NCBI GenBank assembly: GCA_964518215.1
Contig: CAZFFP010000003.1
Coordinates: 1-64,000 of the forward strand
Direction: 5' to 3'
Origin: CAYSGX01 sp964518215
Lineage (GTDB): Bacteria; Bacteroidota; Bacteroidia; Chitinophagales; CAIOSU01
DNA: 64,000 nucleotides
This document shows positions 8,093-18,015 of this stretch, in pieces. Under the pieces are notes generated by a model, which saw only the letters and a program-made list of their open reading frames with translations, had not been told where the DNA came from and did no database searches. Both the position numbers and the translations under genes were made by a program. How positions within the stretch are numbered: position 1 is the first letter of the stretch; every line of letters starts with the position of its first letter.

Positions 8093-10210
8093 TTGAATTC
8101 TCAACTCATATTGCAATATCCGGTTTGGTTTGTGCTGCTGTGCTTAGCGTTGGGCGCTACTTATGCCACATTGTTGTATTTCAAAAACAATATTGTTCAA
8201 AATCCAACAACTTCGCAAAAACGTATTTTTATTGGTCTTTCGATAATCCGTTTTGTTGTGGTGAGTATCATTGCCTTTTTTCTTTTGTCGCCTTTTTTGC
8301 GCTCGCAATTCACCGAAACGCAAAAACCCGAAATCATTATTCTTCAAGACATTACTGAATCGGTACTGAATACGTTCAAAGCAGAAGCAGAGCAGAAAGA
8401 ATATTTGACAAACCTGAAAAACTTTTCAGACAAATTATCGAGTAATTATTCTGTGAAGATTTACCCCTTCAGTAATAAACTGCTGCATCCGGACTCCCTG
8501 GCTTTTACCGGAAAATCTACGGATATAGCTGCTTCTTTACAACAAGCATCCAATCTTTATGGCAATCAGAATGTTGGGGCTATGATTCTGGCTTCAGATG
8601 GCATTTATAATCAGGGAGCCAATCCGGTGTATCGGCTTTCTGGCATCAATTATCCGGTTTATACTATCGCGATGGGCGACACAATGCCTAAGAAAGATTT
8701 GAAAATAGAAAAAATTTACCACAACCAGATTGTGTATCTGGGCGACAAATTCAAGGTTGCTGTTGATGCCACTTCGACCGGATTCGACAACGCCACTACT
8801 ACCATGAGCGTCACCGATGTTACCGATGCCGTTAATCCAAAGAATTTGTATTCGGAAGAACTCACTTTTGGCAGAGAAGAATTGAAAAGCAAAGAGTTTG
8901 TGATTGAAGCCACCAGAAGCGGTGTGCAACATTTTCGGGTACTGCTCAACCCGGTGAATGACGAATACACCCGAACGAACAATACCAAAGATTTTTTCAT
9001 TGAAGTATTAGACAGTCGTCAGAAAGTTTTGTTGCTGGCTGCTGTCCCGCATCCCGATATTTCGGCATTCAGGCAAGCGATAGAGCGCAACAAAAATTAT
9101 GAGGTGGTAGTGAAGTTGCTTCCCGATGCGCTCAATGTTAATTTTTCGGAATACAGTGTAGCCTTGTTGCATCAAATTCCAACGGCAACCGGAATGCCTC
9201 AGAATATTATTGATGCGCTCGAAAAACCCAAAGTGCCTTTGTGGTTTATAGTAGGTGCACAAACCAATGTTTCACAACTCAATAAGTATCAAAACACTTT
9301 GCAGTTGTTGACTTCCGGGCAACGATTCAATGAAGTAACTGCCGTTACTGCCAGTGATTTTCAATTATACAGCCTCACCGATGCTTTCATTAATAATATA
9401 CAGCGCATGCCTCCGCTTTCTGTGCCTTTTGGAGAATATAAATTGCAGCCAGCATCAAAAGTATTGCTGCATCAGAGAGTAGGTTCTGTGAAAACAGAGT
9501 ATCCATTATTGGCTTTTAACGAATCTTTAGGGCAAAAAACGGCAGTATTTGCAGGAGAGGGTTTCTGGCGTTGGAGGTTGTATGATTATCAATTGAATCA
9601 GTCGCACGATTTTACCAATCAATTGGTTCAACAGGCAATTCAATATCTTTCGGTGAAAGAAGATAAACGACCTTTTAAGGTTAAGTTGGCGAAAAATATT
9701 TTCAACGAAAACGAGCCTCTTATTTTTGAAGCTGAATTGTATAATCAGAGTTACGAATTGGTAAACGAGCCTGAAGTGAGTCTGATGTTGAAAGATGCTG
9801 AAGGCAAAGAAACTGCGTTAACTTTTTCGCGCTCGGGAAATGGTTATCGCCTGGTTACGGGAAGTCTTGCTATGGGAAACTATACCTACACAGCTTCGAC
9901 TAAGCTAAACGATAAATCGCATCAATCTTCGGGAAAATTTACCATAGTTCCTTTGCAATTGGAGGCTCTGAATCCGGTGGCAAATCATCAGTTACTTTAC
10001 CAATTCAGCGAGCAAACCAACGGGCAGATGTTTTACCCCGAACAATGGAGTGATTTAGAAAAAGCCATCACCGAAAATCAAAACATTAAGCCGGTACTCT
10101 ACGATACCTTCAAAACAGATTCGCTCATTAATCTCAAATGGATTTTCTTTTTGCTTATGGGCTTGATAAGTGTAGAATGGTATACAAGAAAGTTTATGGG
10201 TGGGTATTGA
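8093..10210 (+). CDS. Membrane protein with VWA-like domain
   Basis: A 705-residue membrane protein. Two transmembrane helices are at the N-terminus (about 10-30 and 45-70) and one near the C-terminus (about 680-698). Between them is a large periplasmic part beginning with a von Willebrand A-like fold: IILQDITESV has a D-x-T-x-S MIDAS-like motif, and SDGIYNQGANP matches the second conserved loop. Later segments look like Ig-like domains and a GATase-like region, a layout common to uncharacterised Bacteroidota membrane proteins related to BatA/BatB-like or DUF4159 types. The start is a TTG. It is monocistronic by position. No precise function is claimed. Confidence 0.7.
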   Translation: MNSQLILQYPVWFVLLCLALGATYATLLYFKNNIVQNPTTSQKRIFIGLSIIRFVVVSIIAFFLLSPFLRSQFTETQKPEIIILQDITESVLNTFKAEAEQKEYLTNLKNFSDKLSSNYSVKIYPFSNKLLHPDSLAFTGKSTDIAASLQQASNLYGNQNVGAMILASDGIYNQGANPVYRLSGINYPVYTIAMGDTMPKKDLKIEKIYHNQIVYLGDKFKVAVDATSTGFDNATTTMSVTDVTDAVNPKNLYSEELTFGREELKSKEFVIEATRSGVQHFRVLLNPVNDEYTRTNNTKDFFIEVLDSRQKVLLLAAVPHPDISAFRQAIERNKNYEVVVKLLPDALNVNFSEYSVALLHQIPTATGMPQNIIDALEKPKVPLWFIVGAQTNVSQLNKYQNTLQLLTSGQRFNEVTAVTASDFQLYSLTDAFINNIQRMPPLSVPFGEYKLQPASKVLLHQRVGSVKTEYPLLAFNESLGQKTAVFAGEGFWRWRLYDYQLNQSHDFTNQLVQQAIQYLSVKEDKRPFKVKLAKNIFNENEPLIFEAELYNQSYELVNEPEVSLMLKDAEGKETALTFSRSGNGYRLVTGSLAMGNYTYTASTKLNDKSHQSSGKFTIVPLQLEALNPVANHQLLYQFSEQTNGQMFYPEQWSDLEKAITENQNIKPVLYDTFKTDSLINLKWIFFLLMGLISVEWYTRKFMGGY

Positions 10211-10437
10211 GATTTAGACACCCGTTTGTAGTAGGCTTCCGGCAAAATATTTTTCACGAGTTCAGTTAACTTCAAACAATTTCCACAATTCTCCGGAGCA
10301 TTTCTTATTACATCTAACAAAGACATAGCCTTCAGTTACTCGTCATTTCAAGGAGATATTGAACAATTTGTGGAAGCCATTTTCGAAGCAATATATTTCA
10401 GCCAGCAGACCACTGTTTACTAAACTGCAAACTACTT

Positions 10438-10467
10438 AAGGCTAATAGCTAATGGCATATGGCTAAA
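10438..10467. repeat. GCTAATGGC-type interspersed repeat
   Basis: Reads AAGGCTAATAGCTAATGGCA and continues with ATATGGCT. Related strings occur at 36981-37000 and 37428-37450 around the four-helix-bundle gene. This is a low-complexity intergenic family often seen in Bacteroidota. Confidence 0.45.
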
Positions 10468-10507
10468 AAGATTGTTCCAATCCTTTCATCAAAGCAAAAC
10501 CAAATAT

Positions 10508-10550
10508 CGTCTGCTTTAGCTGACGGCAGTTTAGCTGAACAGACGGCAGG
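10508..10550. repeat. REP-like palindrome
   Basis: GTCTGCTTTAGCTGACGGCA is followed by a TTTAGCTGAACAGACGGC half. The outer GTCTG/CAGAC pair and the TTTAGCTGA duplicates give a foldable element between two convergent genes. A partial relative is at 32318-32337. It may act as a transcript end structure. Confidence 0.4.
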
Positions 10551-10573
10551 CACTCAAATCAAATTCAAACTTA

Positions 10574-13492
10574 TCAATAATTAAAAACTTCTTCCAGTTT
10601 GAGTTCTTTGTATTCGCCTAATTGTTTCAGCGCTTTCGGGTCAACCATATTGCGATTGCCGATGACGGAGATATGATAGTTTCTGCCTTTGATATTACTG
10701 TCGAAAAATGCTTTCAGGTCTTTGATGGTCATTGCCGGAATTTGCTCGTAAATATCTTTTCTGATATCGTAATCCAAACCTAATTGTTTGGCAGATTCGT
10801 AGCTCCAGAAAATACGCGAACCTACAATGCGTTCGCTCTCGATTTTTTTCAAAGCGGCTTCTTTGGCTCCATCAAATTGCAATTGCGCTTCGGGCATATC
10901 GTTCATCAAATCTTGCATGGCATTCACGGCATCCTGAAGTTTATTTGCCTGAGTGCCGATATATGCCCATACATAATGCGACTCGTCAAATTTTCGTGGA
11001 GTGCCGAAAGCCGAATATGCAGCATAAGCCAATGCCTTTGCTTCTCTTATTTCCTGAAAAACTATGGAAGACAAACCCGAACCGAAATATTCATTAAACA
11101 ACCGTGAATGAGGCAACAATTCTTTATTGAATGTTTGTCCTTTCGATTGCATGAGGATTTCGGTTTGCACCATATCGTAGTGGGTAAAATATACTTTGTT
11201 TTTAGTCATGTCCAATTCAGGATAAGAAACCGGTGCGGGATAATCTTTCAAGTTGGAAGTTGATGCATGATATTTTGCAACGATGTCGCGGGCTTTATTC
11301 ATGTCATTTTTTCCGTAGTAAAAAATGCGATGTTTAAATGACTCTGTTCTCTGAATCATAGAGACGAGTTCGGCAGGTTTAATAGCTCTCATTTCTTTTT
11401 CGGAAATGATATTGGTGAAAGGCGAAAACGCGCCATACTTGGCATAGTTAGATAAAGCCGAAAAAAGGATGGTTCCTTTTTCCAATTTAGCATCGGCACG
11501 CTCTTTCAAAGTGCCATCTACCAAATCGCTGTAAGCCTGCTCGTCAGCCACTACCGATGAGAGAATATGTTCAAACAATTTCACGCCATCTTCAAACGAT
11601 TCTTCCAAACCCGTGAGCGTAACATACACTTTATCGCGCGAGGTATAAACATCGAAACTCAAACCAAGTCTGAAAAATTCTTTCTGCAATGCTTCGGCAG
11701 AATATTTTTCGGTTCCTAAATAAGGCAGATACTTAATGGCTAAACCTAACTTGCGGTCGTGGTCGGTTCCCATGTCGAGTATGTAGTTCAACTCAAACAA
11801 TTCGTTGAAGGTGTTTTTGATATAGCTGAAAGGCACATCGACAATGGCAGTGTTCTGAATTTCTTTTTTGTAATCTATAAACAGTGGAGTGAGTTTGCCC
11901 GACTGCATAGAATCGAATGAAGCCATAAACACTGATTTTTCATCGCGGTTCAGCACCACAGGAGTAATTTCGGGTTTGTCCACTTTCACTACTCCTGTAG
12001 GCTCGCCAGTACGTTTGTAGACCACCGCGTAATTGTTGCCATAGCGTTCGTTCACAAACTTAATGATGTCCTGCTTGGTAATTTTTTCCATTTCGGAAAA
12101 TTCGTTCACCACATCCTGCCAGTTTTTGTCTAACACAAAAGCGTCTACAAAAGCAAAGGCGCGGCTGCGATTGTTTTCATAAGATTTTATTTGGTCTAAC
12201 TTCATATTTTTAATTACCGCTTCTAATAGCCAATCGTCAAATTTCCCCTGCTTTAAAGAATCTAATTGCGCTAAAAGTAGCGTGGTAACTTCTTCCAAAG
12301 ATTGTCCCTGACGCGGCTCGCCATAAAATCCATGCACCGAGTAATCGGCATAGGAGTTCGGGAAAGCTTGTGCCTGCAATACTTTTTGTTTCTGCATAAT
12401 GTTGAGGTCAATCAAGCCTGCTTGCCCGTTGCTGAGCAAGCCATTTACCAGTTTTATCATGAGCGCATCTTTCGATTTTGCCCCTTGAAATCTGAAACCC
12501 AAAAACATGTGTTCCGATTGAGGACCTGAAACTTCTACCACCACCGGCTCGGCAAATTCTTTCTGTGGCTCGAAAGTGAAGGGCGCTACTTCTTTCTTTT
12601 CCCAACTGCTGAAATACTTATCAACGAGCGCTATGGTTTTGTCGAAATCCAAATCGCCCGATAAGCAAATAGCAATATTGTTGGGCACATAATATTGGTC
12701 GAAATATTTGTGAATATTCACCATCGAAGGATTTTTCAAATGCTCTGCTTCGCCAATAGTGGTTTGTGTGCCGTAAGGATGCGTGGGGAAAAGCGCTTTG
12801 AAAAACGCTTTGTAAGAGCGCGAATAATCGTTGTCTTGCGAGCGGTTAAATTCTTCATACACGGTTTCGAGTTCGGTATGAAAAAGGCGCAAAACCAATT
12901 GCTGAAAGCGCTCTGCTTCCACAAACAAAAACTTTTCGAGTTCGTTGGCGGGAATGTCGTTGATGTAAACCGTTTGCTCTAATGAAGTGAAGGCATTGGT
13001 GCCTTTAGCTCCCAAGCCCGAAATCATTTTGTCGTATTCGTTCGGAATGGCAAATTTCGATGCCTCATAAGAAATACTGTCTATCTGCTTGTAGATGGCT
13101 TTCTTTTCTTCGGGGTCAGATGTTTGCTTGTGTTTTTCATACAAGTCTGAAATGGCATCGAGCAATACTTTTTCTTCTTCCCAGTTATTAGTGCCGATTT
13201 TGGCAGTGCCTTTAAACATCATGTGTTCGAGATAGTGCGCCAAACCTGTAGTTTCGGCAGGGTCGCTTTTCGAGCCGGCTTTCACGGCAATATATGTTTG
13301 AATGCGGGGTTCTTTTTTGTTTACGGTAAGATACACTTTCAGCCCGTTGGGCAACGTGTAAATGCGGGCATTCAGCGGGTCGTTGGCTAGGGTTTCATAA
13401 GTGTAACCGGGTTTTTCTTTTTCACCACCGCACGATACAAGCAGTAATGTTAAGCAGGCAAATAGAATCGAAAACAATCTTAAATTTTTCAT
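10574..13492 (-). CDS. M16 family zinc peptidase lipoprotein (insulinase type)
   Basis: A two-lobed M16 metallopeptidase of 972 residues, probably anchored in the envelope: the N-terminus is a lipoprotein signal (LTLLLVSCGG, Cys21). The inverted zinc motif HxxEH is H86-YL-E89-H90 (GLAHYLEHMMFKGT), with the downstream glutamate region ELETVYEEFN at about 208-216. The second M16 half (about 530-960) lacks the motif, as usual for the inactive half, and includes the R/Y pair region typical of M16 C domains. I chose the ATG at 13492 because it starts the signal peptide; the longer frame to 13630 adds residues with no signal features. Likely substrates are peptides or misfolded fragments in the periplasm. 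Confidence 0.9.
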   Translation of the reverse strand: MKNLRLFSILFACLTLLLVSCGGEKEKPGYTYETLANDPLNARIYTLPNGLKVYLTVNKKEPRIQTYIAVKAGSKSDPAETTGLAHYLEHMMFKGTAKIGTNNWEEEKVLLDAISDLYEKHKQTSDPEEKKAIYKQIDSISYEASKFAIPNEYDKMISGLGAKGTNAFTSLEQTVYINDIPANELEKFLFVEAERFQQLVLRLFHTELETVYEEFNRSQDNDYSRSYKAFFKALFPTHPYGTQTTIGEAEHLKNPSMVNIHKYFDQYYVPNNIAICLSGDLDFDKTIALVDKYFSSWEKKEVAPFTFEPQKEFAEPVVVEVSGPQSEHMFLGFRFQGAKSKDALMIKLVNGLLSNGQAGLIDLNIMQKQKVLQAQAFPNSYADYSVHGFYGEPRQGQSLEEVTTLLLAQLDSLKQGKFDDWLLEAVIKNMKLDQIKSYENNRSRAFAFVDAFVLDKNWQDVVNEFSEMEKITKQDIIKFVNERYGNNYAVVYKRTGEPTGVVKVDKPEITPVVLNRDEKSVFMASFDSMQSGKLTPLFIDYKKEIQNTAIVDVPFSYIKNTFNELFELNYILDMGTDHDRKLGLAIKYLPYLGTEKYSAEALQKEFFRLGLSFDVYTSRDKVYVTLTGLEESFEDGVKLFEHILSSVVADEQAYSDLVDGTLKERADAKLEKGTILFSALSNYAKYGAFSPFTNIISEKEMRAIKPAELVSMIQRTESFKHRIFYYGKNDMNKARDIVAKYHASTSNLKDYPAPVSYPELDMTKNKVYFTHYDMVQTEILMQSKGQTFNKELLPHSRLFNEYFGSGLSSIVFQEIREAKALAYAAYSAFGTPRKFDESHYVWAYIGTQANKLQDAVNAMQDLMNDMPEAQLQFDGAKEAALKKIESERIVGSRIFWSYESAKQLGLDYDIRKDIYEQIPAMTIKDLKAFFDSNIKGRNYHISVIGNRNMVDPKALKQLGEYKELKLEEVFNY

Positions 13493-13765
13493 GAACTTTT
13501 TAGTTTTTTTTGAAAGATTGGCTAAGGTAGTAATAAATGGGTTTTGGGTGTGTAGCCAAAAGTTTTGTTTATTAACTTTCTGCTTATAAATTAAACTTGT
13601 GTGATGAAAATCTTTTTTTTTGCACAACAATCCTTAGCCATTTTTAGCTTTTACACTGTATAATTTTACTTTTAAAGTATATTTACCGCCCCAACTCATA
13701 GCCACAAGCTAGCGTTTGTAACAGGCGCTGTTGTAAGAATTTTTGTTGATTTAAACCATGCTGAT

Positions 13766-15475
13766 TTGAAACCACAGGTTACCGCCAAACGTGAAGATGG
13801 ATACCCTTACATCGTTCCCGATGTAACAGAATGGCCCATATATAAAATGAGCCAACGCAGATATGAATTTATTGAAGAAGTAATACAAGCGAGTTTTGAT
13901 AAAACGCTTAAAGATTTTCCTACTCAGGAATTGCTTTTGGATGAATTGGCAAAAACCCTTTATCAGGAGCGTATTCGCCTTACTCAAAAGCCCTGGAAAG
14001 CCGATGCCCCCGATGAAAAACAATACTGGAGCACCATTAAAAGTGAGCTTATCAAAATTACTTCTCAGCTAGAGCAGCAAAAAGAACATTCGCCCGAAGC
14101 TAAGTCGCTGTTGTTTTCCATCATTTCGCGCTATGTAAATGAAATTGCCGGAAACTTCGACCCTAATATTCACGACTTTGCCAAAGTGATGGTGCCGTTT
14201 GGTTTTTCGCGATTGCTCAAAACCAGCTTTGGAAAAAATTTCAAGCAACGTATTGATAGGCAGTTCAGCATTCGCGACCGCGTGAAATTGGTCGGGCATA
14301 TTGATGCTATTCGTGCCTTAGGCAAAGACCATACATTGGTGTTGGTTCCTACACATTCGAGCAATCTCGATTCCATGTTGGTGGGTTGGGCAATTCACGA
14401 TATGGGCTTGCCTGCTTTTATATATGGTGCAGGGCTGAATTTATTCGGAATAAAAATTCTTGCCTATTTCATGAATCGTTTGGGCGCATATAAGGTGGAT
14501 AGAAGAAAGAAAAACGTGTTTTATCTCGAAACACTGAAAACCTATTCTAACGTAGCGTTGCAGCAGGGATGCCACAGTATATTTTTTCCGGGCGGAACCC
14601 GTTCGCGCTCAGGTGTTTTGGAGAGCAAACTCAAACTTGGCTTGTTGGGCACTGCAATGGAAGCACAGTTTGAAAATTTTGTTAAAGCGGAAAAAGAAAA
14701 TACCGTTGCCAAAAAAATTATCATCTGCCCGATGGTGATTAATTATCATTTTGTGTTGGAAGCTCCGGTGCTTATTCGCGATTATCTGCACGAAATAGGG
14801 AAGGAGCAATATTTGGGCGAAAACGATAAGTTTTCTACTTCATTCAAACTGTTGCGGTTGATTTTTAAACTGCTCACACAGAGTTCGAAAATTTATCTGT
14901 CGTATGCACCGCCTATGGATTTGTTTGGCAACAGAGTAAATGAAAAAGGCGAAAGTATTGACAAGCATGGGCGCGTGGTAGATATTAAGCAATACTACAA
15001 ACTGCATGGAGCGTTGAAACCCGATGACCAACGCCATTCGCAGTATATTAAAATGTTGGGCGAAAATATTGTGAAATCGTATCACGAAAACAATGTGGTG
15101 TTTTCCAGCCATATACTGGCATTCGCGGCTTTCAGAATACTGCTGAAGCGCTACAAAAAACTCGATTTATATGCTTTGATGTTGTTGCCCCGCGAAGACC
15201 GTGTGTTGAAATATGATGAACTGAAAGAAGCCTGTAATAATATTTTGCAGGAAGTGATGGAGCGAAAAGGTAAATCGAAAATCATGGTTGCCGACCACAT
15301 CACCAATCGCGACCTTGACGGATTGTTGGAGCATGGCTTGAAGCATCTCGGAATGTATCACGACCCAGTGCCTATGCTCAAAACCAAAGAAGGAAATTTT
15401 GTGGTGGCCGATATGCAATTATTGTTTTTTTATCACAACCGGTTGAGCGGTTTGGGTTTTGAAAAATTTGTCTGA
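13766..15475 (+). CDS. Glycerol-3-phosphate acyltransferase-like protein (PlsB-type)
   Basis: A 569-residue acyltransferase of the LPLAT superfamily. The HX4D motif is HSSNLD (VPTHSSNLDSML), and FFPGGTRSRSG matches the PlsB block III (GGRSRTG). PlsB acylates glycerol-3-phosphate at the membrane in the first step of phospholipid synthesis. It is shorter than E. coli PlsB (about 800 residues) but typical of the Bacteroidota form. The start is a TTG at 13766; an ATG at 13758 is out of frame and ends at once. The stop is 5 bases before gpsA, which makes the enzyme's substrate, so the two form a glycerolipid operon. Confidence 0.82.
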   Translation: MKPQVTAKREDGYPYIVPDVTEWPIYKMSQRRYEFIEEVIQASFDKTLKDFPTQELLLDELAKTLYQERIRLTQKPWKADAPDEKQYWSTIKSELIKITSQLEQQKEHSPEAKSLLFSIISRYVNEIAGNFDPNIHDFAKVMVPFGFSRLLKTSFGKNFKQRIDRQFSIRDRVKLVGHIDAIRALGKDHTLVLVPTHSSNLDSMLVGWAIHDMGLPAFIYGAGLNLFGIKILAYFMNRLGAYKVDRRKKNVFYLETLKTYSNVALQQGCHSIFFPGGTRSRSGVLESKLKLGLLGTAMEAQFENFVKAEKENTVAKKIIICPMVINYHFVLEAPVLIRDYLHEIGKEQYLGENDKFSTSFKLLRLIFKLLTQSSKIYLSYAPPMDLFGNRVNEKGESIDKHGRVVDIKQYYKLHGALKPDDQRHSQYIKMLGENIVKSYHENNVVFSSHILAFAAFRILLKRYKKLDLYALMLLPREDRVLKYDELKEACNNILQEVMERKGKSKIMVADHITNRDLDGLLEHGLKHLGMYHDPVPMLKTKEGNFVVADMQLLFFYHNRLSGLGFEKFV

Positions 15476-15480
15476 AAGAA

Positions 15481-16524
15481 ATGAACGGTAAAAAATACAT
15501 AGGAGTGATTGGAGCGGGCAGTTTCGGAACTGCCATCAGCAATCTGATTGCCGAAAATCATGAAGTGCTGTTGTATGCGCGCAGACTCGAAGCCATTGAT
15601 GATATTTTAAACTCCAGAAAAAATCTGAATCAGGAAGTGCATGAGCGCGTAACGCCCACCAGCGACCCTAAGTTGGTGGCAGAAAACTGCGAACTCATTT
15701 TTCCTACTGTTCCTTCGGCATTTTTTCCTGAAGTATTACAGAAATTTTCGCCTTACCTCACCCCCGAACATATTCTGATTCACGGCACCAAAGGTTTTTA
15801 TATAGAACTTCCCGAAGGGCAAACCATTGATGGTGTTAAAACCATTCATCGAAAAAACATTCTCACCATGAGCGACCTTATTATGAAAGAAACCAGCGTG
15901 GTGCGCATCGGGTGTATTTCTGGTCCGAATCTGGCAACAGAGCTTGCCGCAAAATTGCCCGCGGGTACAGTAATAGCCAGCCCTTTTGATGAAGTGATTG
16001 AAATAGGTCAACAAGCATTGCGCAGCATAAGGTTTCAGGTGTTCAGCAGTCACGATATGAAAGGAGTGGAACTTGCCGGAGCTTTGAAAAATATTTTCGC
16101 TATTGCTTCGGGCGCACTCACCGGTTTGCAATTGGGCGAAAATGCCCGCGCATTGCTCATTGCCAAAGGCTTGGGCGAAGCCATTCGCATCGGGCAGATA
16201 TTGGGAGCCGAAGTGAAATCGTTCGTTGGCTTGGCAGGTATTGGCGATATTGTTGCCACTGCCACCAGTTCATACAGCCGCAATTATTCCGTAGGCGTGC
16301 GTTTGGCTCAGGGTGAAAAATTAGATGACATCATAGCCTCTTCGGTTGAAGTAGCCGAAGGTATTCACACAGTAAAAGTCTGTAAATTTTTAGGCGACCA
16401 ATATAAAGTTCGAATGCCCATCACTCAGGCGCTCTATCGGGTAATGTTTGAAAATATGCCCGCATCCAAAGCGCTCGAATATCTCATGAAGTATCCTTTC
16501 CTGAAGGATGTGGATTTTATGTGA
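15481..16524 (+). CDS. gpsA: Glycerol-3-phosphate dehydrogenase [NAD(P)+]
   Basis: A 347-residue cytoplasmic enzyme that reduces dihydroxyacetone phosphate to sn-glycerol-3-phosphate for phospholipid synthesis. It starts with a Rossmann motif GVIGAGSFGTAIS. The catalytic lysine region GVELAGALKNIFAIASG and the substrate-binding GLAGIGDIVATATS are present. Length and end are normal. It directly follows the PlsB-like acyltransferase (5-base gap) and is clearly co-transcribed. Confidence 0.95.
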   Translation: MNGKKYIGVIGAGSFGTAISNLIAENHEVLLYARRLEAIDDILNSRKNLNQEVHERVTPTSDPKLVAENCELIFPTVPSAFFPEVLQKFSPYLTPEHILIHGTKGFYIELPEGQTIDGVKTIHRKNILTMSDLIMKETSVVRIGCISGPNLATELAAKLPAGTVIASPFDEVIEIGQQALRSIRFQVFSSHDMKGVELAGALKNIFAIASGALTGLQLGENARALLIAKGLGEAIRIGQILGAEVKSFVGLAGIGDIVATATSSYSRNYSVGVRLAQGEKLDDIIASSVEVAEGIHTVKVCKFLGDQYKVRMPITQALYRVMFENMPASKALEYLMKYPFLKDVDFM

Positions 16525-16551
16525 GTTTTTTCTGCTCAGAAAAAAATATTG

Positions 16552-16565
16552 GTGATAAATATCAC
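16552..16565. promoter_or_regulatory. FNR/CRP-type palindrome upstream of cytochrome c peroxidase
   Basis: GTGATAAATATCAC: perfect 5-base arms GTGAT/ATCAC with a 4-base centre, close to the FNR consensus TTGAT-N4-ATCAA. It is centred about 44 bases upstream of the -7 element at 16596-16603 and about 66 bases upstream of the ATG. Confidence 0.5.
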
Positions 16566-16595
16566 ACAGTCGAAACCATTTCGATTCGCAATGGT

Positions 16596-16603
16596 TATTT
16601 TTG
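16596..16603 (+). promoter_or_regulatory. -7 promoter element of cytochrome c peroxidase
   Basis: TATTTTTG, an exact TAnnTTTG match, 22 bases upstream of the ATG. There is no TTTG at the -33 position, which is compatible with an activator-dependent promoter using the palindrome at 16552-16565. Confidence 0.5.
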
Positions 16604-16624
16604 GAAACAAAATTTACTACAGCC

Positions 16625-17707
16625 ATGAAATCATTCTTAATTGTTATTGCGGCAGCTTTGCTTTTTGCTGCCTGCAACATGAATCCCAACACGCAACAAG
16701 GTAAAAAAGCCCCAGCAGGCATGACCAACGAAGAAGAAGAAAAGTTGTTGGCACAGGCACAAACTATTTTCAAGCCGGTTCCTGAAATTGCCGAAAATCC
16801 TAAAAACCCTTTAACACCCGAAAAGGTTAAACTAGGAAAGCTTTTGTATTTCGATACCAGACTTTCACTGAAAGGCAATAATAGCTGCAACAGTTGCCAC
16901 AACCTTGCAACTTTCGGAGTAGATAATCTTTCATTATCGCCCGGAGATGAAGGCGAAGTTGGCACAAGAAATTCTCAAACTTCTTTCAACGCGGCATTAC
17001 ACACCATGCAGTTTTGGGATGGCAGAGCCAAAGATGTGGAGGAACAAGCTGGAATGCCCATATTGAATCCGGTGGAAATGAATATTCCTTCCAAAGAATT
17101 TTTAATTAAACGCCTGAAAGCCATTGACCTTTACAAAGAACATTTCGCTTTGGCATTTCCCGAAGAAAAAGACCCTTTGACATATACCAACTTAGAAAAA
17201 GCTATTGGCGCTTTTGAACGCACTTTAATTACCCCTTCAAAATTTGATACTTACCTTACTGGTGATGTGAATGCACTGACACATGAAGAGAAAAAAGGAC
17301 TTCAGACTTTTATCAATGAAGGATGCACTACTTGTCATAATGGCGTGGCATTGGGAGGCAATTCGCTTCAGAAATTCGGAGCTATTGAAGACTTCCGCCA
17401 ATACACCGGAACAACCATTGTAGATTTTGGCAGAATGGAAGTAACTAAAGATGAGTTAGACAAAGACATGTTTAAAACACCAACCTTACGCAACGTAACC
17501 AAAACTCATCCTTACTTTCACGATGGCAGTGTAGAAGATTTGGGGCGAGCCATCAGCATTATGGGTAAAGTTCAATTGAACAAAGATTTTACGCCCGAAC
17601 AAATTAATTTGATAAAAGTATTTTTAGAAACACTTACCGGTGATATTCCCGATGATGTAAAAGAAGCGCCTGCCGAATTGAACGATGTGTTGAAGGCAAC
17701 TCTTTGA
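16625..17707 (+). CDS. Di-heme cytochrome c peroxidase (MauG/CcpA family)
   Basis: A 360-residue periplasmic lipoprotein (signal LLFAAC, Cys17) that reduces hydrogen peroxide using electrons from small cytochromes. Two heme c sites are visible: C88-NS-C91-H92 (NSCNSCHNL) and a second CxxCH (GCTTCHNGV). The later TPTLRNVTKTHPYFHDG block carries the conserved region with the distal Met/His of this family. The ATG at 16625 is preferred because it opens the lipoprotein signal. The gene has its own promoter and a likely FNR-type site, consistent with induction at low oxygen in related families. Confidence 0.92.
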   Translation: MKSFLIVIAAALLFAACNMNPNTQQGKKAPAGMTNEEEEKLLAQAQTIFKPVPEIAENPKNPLTPEKVKLGKLLYFDTRLSLKGNNSCNSCHNLATFGVDNLSLSPGDEGEVGTRNSQTSFNAALHTMQFWDGRAKDVEEQAGMPILNPVEMNIPSKEFLIKRLKAIDLYKEHFALAFPEEKDPLTYTNLEKAIGAFERTLITPSKFDTYLTGDVNALTHEEKKGLQTFINEGCTTCHNGVALGGNSLQKFGAIEDFRQYTGTTIVDFGRMEVTKDELDKDMFKTPTLRNVTKTHPYFHDGSVEDLGRAISIMGKVQLNKDFTPEQINLIKVFLETLTGDIPDDVKEAPAELNDVLKATL

Positions 17708-18015
17708 GCAATTTTTTAAACATTCTGAGTTTAAAATTACGCTTATCATTTAATTAGTCTTGTAGTACAGGTTAGATTCCATGTAATTCACATTTGTTTT
17801 CGGACAGTAAATATTATATCCTATAAAATAAATGCTGACAACTTTATGGGTCTTCCAGAGATAAACAAATTATTTTCTATGATTTGTTGATGTTTCCTTG
17901 TAGTGTGGTGCTGAAATACTGCAATCAACATTTTGCTGTCTATATGCTTTAAGCAATTTCGAAAAGCTTTCATGGGATAATTTATATTTTTGACTGTATT
18001 CACATACTGCCTTGC
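17708..18015. other. Intergenic region
   Basis: 308 bases with no supported gene. A TATTTTTG box at 17985-17992 is a plausible -7 element for the following T9SS gene set, whose first ATG is at 18016. Confidence 0.4.

Larger units (their letters stand above)
10211..10573. other. Intergenic region with two short repeat motifs
   Basis: 363 bases between convergent genes. No gene is supported; a 75-codon antisense frame crossing its left part overlaps the VWA gene and has no family features. The region holds a simple GCTAAT-type repeat (10438-10467) and a REP-like palindrome (10508-10550). Confidence 0.5.

Noticed and set aside
10099..10326. 75-codon minus-strand frame in the gap after the VWA-like gene
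   Set aside because: Half of it lies antisense to the VWA gene, it has no signal or family features, and codon use is irregular.
13680..13745. Possible REP-like element upstream of the PlsB-like gene (ACAAGCTAGCGTTTGT)
   Set aside because: The symmetry is weak and no second copy was seen.
17821..18003. 60-codon minus-strand frame upstream of the T9SS cargo gene
   Set aside because: No family features; it covers the probable promoter of the downstream gene.
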